A stretch of DNA of 64,000 bases from a virus. The notes under the pieces were generated by a model. That model saw only the letters and a list, made by a program, of their open reading frames with translations, was not told where the DNA came from and searched no databases. The stretch lies in the IMG/VR virus record IMGVR_UViG_3300009164_000064, positions 1 through 64,000 of that record, one strand, 5' to 3'. Shown piece after piece: positions 29,956 through 38,263 of the stretch. The number at the start of each line of letters is the position of its first letter. Position 1 is the stretch's first letter. The translations under genes were made by a program, and so were the position numbers.

Positions 29956-32402
29956 GTAAATGTTACCACTTTTGTTGCGCCAGTAAATACATTTGATTCA
30001 CTTGTGAACCAAAGCCAAGATGTTGATGTTCCGCCTGAATAAATAGCATCAACTCGATTGAAAGCTGTATTACCAACAGTCATTGTGGTCCAGTTATTTG
30101 ATCCTGAACCATTTGCTGTAAATGTAACAGTATTACCGGCATAAAGTTCGTTATACTCAAAATACAAAGATTTAATTGCAGCACCAGAACTCACATTGAA
30201 TGTTCCATCACTGATTGAGCCATATGTAAAGTTTACTGTATCATATCCATAATAATATTGGTTATATGGAAAATAAAATGTTCCATATACAGTAGAACTA
30301 CCAATAGTAACGGTCTGAGTATCTAGAATAGCTTGTGTACCGTAGAAATTACGAAGACTGATAGTTCCGCTTGATGGTACAGAACCATATGTTCCAGTTG
30401 TATTAGCAGCGACATATGTACCACCAGCATAATATTCATTTATACTGATTGGGACACTACCACCAAATATTTGCTGAATATTGTAGAGCGAAATCGATCC
30501 ATTAGCAGTGTATTGTGGAAATGCGTATGGTACGTACTGGATGATTACAGCACCAGCAGCACCATTACCAGCAGCAGTAGTTGGACTACCACCACCGCCG
30601 CCACCGCCGCCACCACCAATAAATCCACCAGCAGCGCCCACACCAGCAGCAATACCACCACCACCGCCGCCACCAGAACCATATAAAGTTCCACCAACTG
30701 TATTTGCAAATTCTACTCCAGCGCCACCAACGGTAGCACTAGCAGTAGCTGTAGTTCCACCAAATCCACCAGAACTTGAGGCGGGTACTAAACCATCAAA
30801 GCCAAGACCACCAGTTCCCTGTAAACCAAATCCTAAGTTTGGTCCATTTACGCCACCACCTTGACCACCAACATAACCATATATATTGATACTTCCAATC
30901 TTGCCAACACCACCATCACTTAAAATAGAAGCACTCGAACCACCGCCACCGCCACAAGTAGCAGCAGTTCCAATACCATTACCACCAGCACCACCACTTT
31001 TCTTTGTGGTTCCTACGCCAGATGCAGCAGCACCGCCAGAGCCACCAGCCCCACCAGTACCAGCAGTTCCTCCACTACCACCTTTTGCAAGAACACCATC
31101 GGTAGATGATGATGGTACTGATGCAGAAACTCTACTCACCCAAGTATCACCACCAGAAGCACCAGAAGTATTATTTGCAGTAGCACCAGAACCACCAGCG
31201 CCAATTGAATAGTAAAGAGTGTTTCCGCCTGATAAGCCACCAATTAAATTCATGTCGGTCACACCAGATAGTGCACCACCGCCACCACCTGCACCGCCAC
31301 CAAAAGCAGCACGAGCACCACCACCACCAGCACCAAATGCCATGATAGTAGCGCCGCTATTAGTCCAATCATTTGGAACAGTCCAAGTTGATCCTGAAGT
31401 AATAACAACAGTTTTTATTTTTGGTAATGTTGTGTATGTAACAATGATACCACCGGAACCACCAGCCCCGCCATTAGCACTGGTAGAAGCACTAGTAGCA
31501 GAACCACCGCCACCGCCACCACCTGAACCTAGCATATCAGCAGCACCACCAGAATTAGGAGTAGAAGTTGATGTTCCACCACCACCACCGCCGCCGCCTG
31601 AAGTGCCAATTACACCACTAATTGTGCTAATAACTCCAGTGTTAGCGCCACCAGCGCCGCCCATGCCAGCATTTGTGCCACTGGTAGAACCACCGCCACC
31701 ACCACCGCCACCGCCTAGTGTTCCAGCAAAACCAGCACTAGTAGCAGCACCACCAGCAGCAGTACCAGCAATAAGATTTTGACCACCAGCACCACCTGAC
31801 GTTGACGTAGAGGAAGTACCAGCAGTTAGGTATCCACCGCCGCCGCCACCACCATAGCTTGATGCAGCACCACCAGCAGAACCAGTATATTCATTACTAC
31901 CAGCAGAACCGCCACCGCCACCACCATGAGAAGTTGATGTACCACCAGCGCCGCCTGATTTACTTATAACATAAAAGCCATTAGCAAAATTGCCACCTGC
32001 ACCACCAGTGCCATTTGAAGCACCACCACCACCTGATCCACCTTTAGCAAGTATGCCAGTATTATTTGATGTTGGTGGAGTATTAGTTGAGGTACTTGTA
32101 GAAGTATTCCAATTTACCCAAGTATCACCTCCTGCTGCACCATCAGTAGAATTTGATGATGCACCAGCGCCACCAGCGCCAATAGAATAATAGATAGGTG
32201 CGCCTGGCACTGCTGTAAATGATGATAATGACACAGCACCACCGCCACCGCCACCGCCACCAGTTGCAGAAGTTCCGCTAGTTCTTCTACCGCCACCACC
32301 GCCACCACCATAACAGTAGATAGACATTAAAGTAGTTGAATCATAGTCAGTAGGTACTTGCCAGACAGTTCCGCTACGTAGAAAGATATATTTTGTTGCC
32401 AT
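29952..32402 (-). CDS. polyglycine-rich tail adhesin (816 aa)
   Basis: Most of the protein is two copies of one unit. Each opens with a strand module (TVWQVPTDYDSTTLMSIYCY; STWTVPNDWTNSGATIMAFG), then many glycine runs of five to nine residues. Each shares PIYYSIGAGGAGAS / TLYYSIGAGGSGAT and DTWV ... ILAKGGSGG. Such glycine-rich motifs form polyglycine-II sandwiches in T4-like adhesins (Salmonella phage S16 gp38). The C-terminal 180 residues are beta-rich (SISLYNIQQIFGGSVPISIN, then GTISLRNFYGT). It lacks a membrane segment or signal. I infer a receptor-binding tip. The start overlaps the stop of a 43-residue gene (TAATG). Confidence 0.82.
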   Translation of the reverse strand: MATKYIFLRSGTVWQVPTDYDSTTLMSIYCYGGGGGGGRRTSGTSATGGGGGGGGAVSLSSFTAVPGAPIYYSIGAGGAGASSNSTDGAAGGDTWVNWNTSTSTSTNTPPTSNNTGILAKGGSGGGGASNGTGGAGGNFANGFYVISKSGGAGGTSTSHGGGGGGSAGSNEYTGSAGGAASSYGGGGGGGYLTAGTSSTSTSGGAGGQNLIAGTAAGGAATSAGFAGTLGGGGGGGGGSTSGTNAGMGGAGGANTGVISTISGVIGTSGGGGGGGGTSTSTPNSGGAADMLGSGGGGGGGSATSASTSANGGAGGSGGIIVTYTTLPKIKTVVITSGSTWTVPNDWTNSGATIMAFGAGGGGARAAFGGGAGGGGGALSGVTDMNLIGGLSGGNTLYYSIGAGGSGATANNTSGASGGDTWVSRVSASVPSSSTDGVLAKGGSGGTAGTGGAGGSGGAAASGVGTTKKSGGAGGNGIGTAATCGGGGGSSASILSDGGVGKIGSINIYGYVGGQGGGVNGPNLGFGLQGTGGLGFDGLVPASSSGGFGGTTATASATVGGAGVEFANTVGGTLYGSGGGGGGGIAAGVGAAGGFIGGGGGGGGGGSPTTAAGNGAAGAVIIQYVPYAFPQYTANGSISLYNIQQIFGGSVPISINEYYAGGTYVAANTTGTYGSVPSSGTISLRNFYGTQAILDTQTVTIGSSTVYGTFYFPYNQYYYGYDTVNFTYGSISDGTFNVSSGAAIKSLYFEYNELYAGNTVTFTANGSGSNNWTTMTVGNTAFNRVDAIYSGGTSTSWLWFTSESNVFTGATKVVTFT

Positions 32403-32533
32403 TACTTCTTATCTTCGCTTTTTGGTTGATATTTACATTCGTAAATTTTTCGATAAGTTTTTTCTAGAGCAATCGTGCTCCAAAATTTATTATCTATTTC
32501 TTTTATATCTTTGTCATACAATTTTTTAGTCAC
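32402..32533 (-). CDS. tiny basic protein (43 aa, GTG start)
   Basis: A frame that exactly fills the gap between the adhesin and the 300-residue gene. It begins at GTG, overlapping the last codons of the upstream gene, with GAAGAG six bases before, and ends TAA sharing bases with the ATG of the adhesin (TAATG). The product is VTKKLYDKDIKEIDNKFWST and onward, basic and helical, ending PKSEDKK. The two exact overlaps argue it is real and that it couples translation. An assembly or chaperone role for the adhesin is only a guess. Confidence 0.6.
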   Translation of the reverse strand: MTKKLYDKDIKEIDNKFWSTIALEKTYRKIYECKYQPKSEDKK

Positions 32534-33428
32534 TGATCACTCTTCTATATGCCTTGACAGTAATAATTTCTTTGGTATCGTAATTGAATGTGATGCCATA
32601 CGTCCATGTAAAACCAGGCTTATCTTCAACAGAAGTATATGGAATATTATGATGTGCACAGAAATCAATAATTTGATTTTCAGGAACAGTACAATAGCAA
32701 TCAATGTATGGTTCTACGGTGCCATCAATACGATGAAGTCTTGCAAAGAAAGCATTTTCAATATTTGGAATTACTGGTAATAAAGAAGCATCAAGTGATG
32801 TTCCTTTAAATACTACTTTCAACATAATTTCTTTTGTGACGATATTATGCTTTAATCCGTACCAACAGTACATATCTGGATACATCTCTTCAGTAACTTG
32901 GTACTTGGCTAGAAGTTCCTTTGACGGAAATGCCATTTCATACCAACTGATAGATTCATTTGTGTATGGAGGTCTATATCCATCATATGTACCAATAAAG
33001 TTTGTTGAAACACTTTCAAAATCTACATCAGAATCTGGAAAATTTTCTTTGAGTAGTGCTAAAACAGGTGCCGCTTCTGGTATAGAAATAGAAATATCTT
33101 CACGAACCATAACACCATTAACATACACATGATCGTGAATTTTAGCAGCTTCAGGATTTGCAGAAAAGGCTTGATTAATATTATCGCCAATAGTTGTAAC
33201 ATCAACCTGCACAGGCTCTGGAAATGGTTGTGGATTAGGATTATAGAATTCCGTACCATTCCAAACCCATCCTATATCACAAAATTTACCATCAGAAACG
33301 TCAACGAGATAGCATCCGTTTTGAGCAGGTTCAGTTGGTGGAGCAACAATGATGTTGACCACTACATTATCTTCAAGACGTACTACGGCTGAACGATCAT
33401 TCACAATTCCACCAAATTGATATTCCAT
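32526..33428 (-). CDS. fibre-associated protein with assembly-like N-terminus (300 aa)
   Basis: The N-terminal 70 residues (VRLEDNVVVNIIVAPPTEPA, then GCYLVDVSDGKFCDIGWVWN and GTEFYNP) carry the C-x-IGWxW-x-GTEF pattern common to small phage fibre or assembly proteins. The rest, with EDISISIPEAAPVLALLKEN and a Tyr/Phe-rich C-terminal domain (YGLKHNIVTKEIMLKVVFKG, then FNYDTKEIITVKAYRR), is unrecognised. The location between large fibre genes supports a structural or accessory role. An octamer variant CATAAATA lies 32 nt upstream. Confidence 0.65.
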   Translation of the reverse strand: MEYQFGGIVNDRSAVVRLEDNVVVNIIVAPPTEPAQNGCYLVDVSDGKFCDIGWVWNGTEFYNPNPQPFPEPVQVDVTTIGDNINQAFSANPEAAKIHDHVYVNGVMVREDISISIPEAAPVLALLKENFPDSDVDFESVSTNFIGTYDGYRPPYTNESISWYEMAFPSKELLAKYQVTEEMYPDMYCWYGLKHNIVTKEIMLKVVFKGTSLDASLLPVIPNIENAFFARLHRIDGTVEPYIDCYCTVPENQIIDFCAHHNIPYTSVEDKPGFTWTYGITFNYDTKEIITVKAYRRVISD

Positions 33429-33459
33429 GTTTTATATTCTCCAAATATATTTCTATATC

Positions 33460-33467
33460 TATTTATG
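33460..33467 (-). promoter_or_regulatory. late promoter-like octamer CATAAATA
   Basis: Seven of eight bases match, 32 nt before the 300-residue gene, overlapping the stop codon of the 38-residue gene. Confidence 0.35.
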
Positions 33468-33579
33468 CCTGAGCTTCTGACCATCTCAAAAGAACGTGAC
33501 CCTGAGCAGTACCTGTTGCATTATTGGCAACTGGTACTGAAATTGCAGATATTACGCTTTTCAATGTAACGTCAGCCAT
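33463..33579 (-). CDS. tiny protein downstream of large fibre (38 aa)
   Basis: Open frame in the gap after the 1563-residue fibre gene: it begins ATGGCTGA, overlapping that gene's final codons (the same overlap as at 40179-40186), with AGGA just upstream. The product is MADVTLKSVISAISVPVANN, then ATGTAQGHVLLRWSEAQA, weakly beta. Its composition (many Ala/Val, no Cys) suits a small structural or folded peptide. The overlap and ribosome-binding site favour reality; function unknown. Confidence 0.55.
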   Translation of the reverse strand: MADVTLKSVISAISVPVANNATGTAQGHVLLRWSEAQA

Positions 33580-36500
33580 TGTCCTGTTCCTTATTTATTA
33601 ATGCTTTAACAAGTTCTTTCAACTCATCAATCTGTGTCTGTTGATCCTTGATTGCTTCAATAAGAAGTGGTACAATGCGATCATATCTAACTGTTAGATA
33701 GTTTTCGCCTGTCTTGCTTCCACCATCCTTACCAATATCAAATGGAGCACGTGCAACAGCATCTGGAATAATCTTTTCAATTTCCTGAGCAATAACACCA
33801 TGTTCGTGGATTTGACCGGGAATAAAATCATATTTATCACAAAGTTCCTTATCCCAATCGAAGGTATAACCACCAATTTGTTGAATTTTCTTGATAGGTT
33901 CTTCAATTGGAGTAATGTTCTTCTTCAAACGTCTATCTGAAGAATATGCAGTGATGTTTCCTGTGTGTGTCAATCCAGTTGTATTAGCAGACATGTAGTT
34001 GGTTGTACCACCATACCATTTAAACTGTTCAGTATTAGTTTGAGTACCAAACCACATAGTACCGCTTTCAACACCAATAGCCATACCAGCAGATGATGCA
34101 CTGATGCTATCGTAAATAACAAGCTTTACGCCAGCACTATATGAAGTGAATGCAGGAGCAGCAACACCACCAGCACCCCACATGATACGATTTGAAGTAG
34201 CATTTGAAAAAACAATAGAATTTGCACCAACAGATGATGTAATTGTACCTGTCATAGTACCACCAGCAAGTGGTAGCTTAGTAGAGTCTGTCGCACTAGC
34301 AGCAGAAGCAACACTCAACTGGTTTTCATTTTTACCATAGGCATATGTCGCATTATTAGCAGTAAATGTTGTACCAGTTCCTGTTAATCCTGTACCAGCA
34401 CCAGTAAAACTTGTAGCACTAAATGCACCAGTGTATGTAAGAGCACCAGTTCCCGCTCTACCTAACTTACTAGTTGAATCGGCATTACCAAATATAATAT
34501 ATCCATTATTTGCACTTTGCTGTCCTCTAATAGACATTGTATCGGCAACATTAATATCACCAATCCAAACATCATCACCAACTTTAAAATTTGTACCACT
34601 ACCATTATTAGTTGCAGCTACAGTATCTGCCGTTAGTGTTGTAAAAGCACCAGTGTTTGCTACTGTTGAACCGATAGCACCAGCAGTTTCCCATCTTCTA
34701 CTAGCAAGATATGAAGCATTGTTGGCAGCGCCTGTAATATCAATACCCCACGTACCAGAAGCATTAGTACCTGTTGTTGATGGAGCACCCACTGTGTTAT
34801 AGCTGATCGTTACAGCAGCAGAACCATTAAATGTATTACCAGATGCTGCACCAGAACCGCCGTTATTAAATGTAACAGCGTTTGTTGTATTACCACTACC
34901 AGCAGAAACTGATCCCCAGAATACACCGCTGCCATTTGAGGTCAGAACAAGGCCATTAGCACCCAGAACGCCGTTAGCATAAATACCGCCCTTAAAGTTG
35001 GTATTGCCATTTAATACAGTGTTGGCAGAAGCAGTCAATGTAGTAAATGCACCAGTATTTGCTACTGTTGAACCAATGGCACCAGCAGTTTCCCATGTAC
35101 GACCTTGTAGATATGTCGAGTTATTAGCTGTTGCAGCAGTACCACTCAATGAGGCAGCAGTGGCAACTGACAACTGACTTTCCTGCTTACCATATGCATA
35201 TGATGCACTATTTGCATAGGTTGCATTATTAGCAGTTAAAGTACCAATCGTTGATGTATCGACAGTTCTTGTCCACGATCCACCATTATGTGCTTTATAC
35301 CAAAGACCATTGCTATCTGTTCCCATCAAAGAGAACCCTCTTGTAGCGACATCACCAGCACCCATACCAAACCAATAACCAATGGCTGTCATACCTGATG
35401 GAACATTTGTTGAGGATGATATGTTAACAAATCTTGTTTCATATAGTGATGGCTGAGTGTTTAGATCATATCCATAATATGTTCTACCACCATTCATTGA
35501 AGCATATGAAATAACTTGACCAGCAGTTGCTGTTACCGTATTAGCAACACCGCCAGATTGGTTTGTAGTAAGAGTAGTGAAAGCACCAGTGTTGGCTACT
35601 GTTGAGCCGATAGTACCAGCAGTTTGCCATGTTCTGTCTTGTAAATAATTTGCATTATTACCAGATGCGCCACCAGCAGAAACTGATCCCCAAAATACAG
35701 ATGTACCATTTGATGTTAGGACAAGTCCATTAGCACCAAGAGAATTATTAGCATATATACCACCAGCAAAAAAGCTGTTACCATTATGAACAGTATTTCC
35801 AGAAATAGTAAGGATAGTAAACGCACCAGTGTTGGCTGTTGTTGCGCCAATTGGTCCTTGGAAACCCGCACTTCCTATTGTTGCCCAAGAGGTTAATGCA
35901 GTTGAATCGCCTGTTTTTTGACCAAATACTATTGAATCTGATGTATTTGGAACACCGAGTTGGAACCCTGCATTCGTGATTGCCAAACGCAAAGTTGTAG
36001 TAACGCTGTCGGTAAACTTTGCTATAGTACTGCCATTGGTTGTGGCAGTTGGTCCTACAAAAGTAGGAACATTCGATAGTACCATACTTCCGGTTCCAGT
36101 GACCGAATTGGCTAAGGCAACACCCGCATATGTTAGAGCGCCATTCAGAGCAGTGTTAGCAGAAGCAGTAAGAGTTGTGAATGCACCAGTATTAGCTACT
36201 GTCGAGCCAATCGCACCAGCAGTTTCCCATGTTCTTGCTTGTAAGTATGTTGAGTTGTTTGCAGTTGCAACAGTGCCACTTACTGATACAGCAGACGCAA
36301 CACTTAGCTGACTTTCTTGCTTACCGTAAGCATACAACGAGTTATTCGCTGTAGTTGCAAAAGTAGCATTGGCCGCTATAGAAACTGATAACTGGCTTTC
36401 CTGCTTACCATATGCATATAGTGAATTATTTGCAGTTGTTGCAAAAGTAGCATTGGCAGATGTAGAGATTGAACCCCAGAATACAGATGTTCCGTTTGAG

Positions 36501-38263
36501 GTCAGAACAAGGCCATTTGCACCTAATGAGTTATTTGCATATACACCACCAGCAAAGAAGCTGTTACCGTTATGAATAGTATTGCCAGAAATTGTAAGAA
36601 TAGTATGTACTGCGGTATTAGCTACAGTCGATCCGATAGCACCAGCAGTTTCCCAGATACGTCCCTGTAGATATGTTGAGTTGTTTGCTGATGCAGCAGT
36701 ACCACTTATTGATACAGCAGACGCAACACTTAGCTGACTTTCTTGTTTACCATATGCATACAACGAATTATTTGCAGTTGTTGCAAAAGTAGCATTTGCT
36801 GCTATAGCAACTGATAGCTGACTTTCTTGTTTACCATATGCATATAGTGAGTTGTTAGCTGTGGTAGCAAAGGTAGCATTGGCCGCTGCACTTACAGACA
36901 ACTGGCTCTCTTGTTTTCCATAAACATATGATGCACTATTGGCATATAGTGCATTGTTCGCATTTGCCACAGTTCCTGAGATAGATGAAGCGTTTGCCCA
37001 ATAACTGGCAGTGCCGTTTGAGAACAATGCTTGACCAGATGTACCGAATGATCCATTAGCAACAACACCACCATTAAAATAACTATTACCATTATGAATG
37101 GTATTACCAGAAATTATTAATGTTGTAAACGCACCAGTATTTGCTACTGTTGAACCAATGGCACCAGCAGTTTCCCATGTTCTTGCTTGTAGATAGGTAG
37201 CATTATTAGCAGTTGTCGCTGTGCCAGAAGAGACTGATCCCCAAAATACACCAGTGCCGTTTGATGTTAGGACAAGTCCATTAGCACCAAGAGAACTATT
37301 TGCGTAAATACCACCATTAAAGAATGAATTTCCATTATGAATGGTATTACCAGAAATTATTAATGTTGTAAACGCACCAGTATTTGCTACTGTTGAACCA
37401 ATGGCACCAGCAGTTTCCCATGTTCTTGCTTGTAAGTATGTTGAGTTGTTTGCAGTTGCAACAGTGCCACTTACTGATACAGCAGACGCAACGCTTAACT
37501 GGCTTTCCTGCTTACCATATGCATAAATTGTATCATTTGCAGTTGTTGCAAATACTGCGTTAGCAACATACAACTGACTTTCTTGTTTACCATTAAAACG
37601 AAGAGCATTGTTAGCTGTGGTTGCAAAAGTAGCATTTGCTGCTATAGCAACACTTAACTGGCTTTCCTGCTTACCATAAACGTATAGCGAGTTATTCGCT
37701 GTTGTTGCAAAAGAAGAGTTAGCAACAGAGGAAACATTTGCCCAATAACTGGCAGTACCGTTTGAGAACAATGCTTGACCAGATGTACCGAATGATCCAT
37801 TAGCAACAACACCACCATTAAAATAACTATTACCATTATAAACAGTATTGCCAGAAATAGTAAGAGTTGTAAACGCACCAGTATTAGCTACTGTTGAACC
37901 GATAGCACCAGCAGTTTCCCATGTACGACCTTGTAGATAGGTAGCATTATTAGCAGTTGTCGCTGTGCCAGAAGAGACTGATCCCCAAAATACACCAGTA
38001 CCATTTGATGTTAGGACAAGTCCATTAGCACCAAGAGAACTATTTGCGTAAATACCACCATTAAAGAATGAATTTCCATTATGAACAGTGTTGGCAGTAA
38101 TAGTTAATGATGTAAAGGCACCAGAATTCGCACTGACACCACCACCCGTCACGAATAAACCGAGTGTGTTGCCTACTGTATTTAGTGCTGTGTTACCAAG
38201 AAACAAATAACCATCAATAGATGTATTACCATATACTCTTGTACCACCAAGTAATTTTGCCAT
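33572..38263 (-). CDS. giant modular tail fibre with S74 chaperone domain (1563 aa)
   Basis: A long fibre built of two kinds of repeated module: AYGKQESQLSVA-type units with ATFATTANNSLY linkers (about ten copies), and TGAFTTLTISGNTVHNGNSF plus GANGLVLTSNGTGVFWGS units. Near the C-terminus AYSSDRRLKKNITPI with the following YDFIPGQIHEHGVIAQEIE is the S74 intramolecular chaperone, which trimerises the fibre and cuts itself off before a Ser-Asp; the SDxRLKKNI catalytic region is intact. A tip just before it (FSNATSNRIMWGAGGVAAPA and following) is likely receptor-binding. Near-identical 346-nt direct repeats lie at 36996-37341 and 37740-38085. TATAAATA occurs 81 nt upstream. Confidence 0.93.
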   Translation of the reverse strand: MAKLLGGTRVYGNTSIDGYLFLGNTALNTVGNTLGLFVTGGGVSANSGAFTSLTITANTVHNGNSFFNGGIYANSSLGANGLVLTSNGTGVFWGSVSSGTATTANNATYLQGRTWETAGAIGSTVANTGAFTTLTISGNTVYNGNSYFNGGVVANGSFGTSGQALFSNGTASYWANVSSVANSSFATTANNSLYVYGKQESQLSVAIAANATFATTANNALRFNGKQESQLYVANAVFATTANDTIYAYGKQESQLSVASAVSVSGTVATANNSTYLQARTWETAGAIGSTVANTGAFTTLIISGNTIHNGNSFFNGGIYANSSLGANGLVLTSNGTGVFWGSVSSGTATTANNATYLQARTWETAGAIGSTVANTGAFTTLIISGNTIHNGNSYFNGGVVANGSFGTSGQALFSNGTASYWANASSISGTVANANNALYANSASYVYGKQESQLSVSAAANATFATTANNSLYAYGKQESQLSVAIAANATFATTANNSLYAYGKQESQLSVASAVSISGTAASANNSTYLQGRIWETAGAIGSTVANTAVHTILTISGNTIHNGNSFFAGGVYANNSLGANGLVLTSNGTSVFWGSISTSANATFATTANNSLYAYGKQESQLSVSIAANATFATTANNSLYAYGKQESQLSVASAVSVSGTVATANNSTYLQARTWETAGAIGSTVANTGAFTTLTASANTALNGALTYAGVALANSVTGTGSMVLSNVPTFVGPTATTNGSTIAKFTDSVTTTLRLAITNAGFQLGVPNTSDSIVFGQKTGDSTALTSWATIGSAGFQGPIGATTANTGAFTILTISGNTVHNGNSFFAGGIYANNSLGANGLVLTSNGTSVFWGSVSAGGASGNNANYLQDRTWQTAGTIGSTVANTGAFTTLTTNQSGGVANTVTATAGQVISYASMNGGRTYYGYDLNTQPSLYETRFVNISSSTNVPSGMTAIGYWFGMGAGDVATRGFSLMGTDSNGLWYKAHNGGSWTRTVDTSTIGTLTANNATYANSASYAYGKQESQLSVATAASLSGTAATANNSTYLQGRTWETAGAIGSTVANTGAFTTLTASANTVLNGNTNFKGGIYANGVLGANGLVLTSNGSGVFWGSVSAGSGNTTNAVTFNNGGSGAASGNTFNGSAAVTISYNTVGAPSTTGTNASGTWGIDITGAANNASYLASRRWETAGAIGSTVANTGAFTTLTADTVAATNNGSGTNFKVGDDVWIGDINVADTMSIRGQQSANNGYIIFGNADSTSKLGRAGTGALTYTGAFSATSFTGAGTGLTGTGTTFTANNATYAYGKNENQLSVASAASATDSTKLPLAGGTMTGTITSSVGANSIVFSNATSNRIMWGAGGVAAPAFTSYSAGVKLVIYDSISASSAGMAIGVESGTMWFGTQTNTEQFKWYGGTTNYMSANTTGLTHTGNITAYSSDRRLKKNITPIEEPIKKIQQIGGYTFDWDKELCDKYDFIPGQIHEHGVIAQEIEKIIPDAVARAPFDIGKDGGSKTGENYLTVRYDRIVPLLIEAIKDQQTQIDELKELVKALINKEQDNG
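36996..37341 (-). repeat. 346-nt direct repeat, copy A, inside fibre gene
   Basis: Nearly identical to 37740-38085, spaced exactly 744 nt (248 codons), so both copies are in the same frame. It encodes fibre modules NGTASYWANxSS, SFGTSGQALFSNG and ANSSLGANGLVLTSNGTGVF, joined by the GAFTTL linker. Length and near-identity mark a recent duplication or gene conversion. Confidence 0.85.
37740..38085 (-). repeat. 346-nt direct repeat, copy B, inside fibre gene
   Basis: Partner of 36996-37341; only scattered base changes were seen over the length compared by eye. Recombination between A and B would delete or add 248 codons without breaking the frame. Confidence 0.85.

Noticed and set aside
30471-32190. 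Several plus-strand proline-rich open frames opposite the polyglycine adhesin
   Set aside because: They are the antisense reading of glycine codons (GGN read as NCC), overlap a real gene fully, and have no ribosome-binding sites.
34146-37526. Plus-strand open frames within the giant fibre gene with repeated Val/Ala/Pro sequence
   Set aside because: Shadow frames of the fibre repeats; their repetition only mirrors the coding strand.
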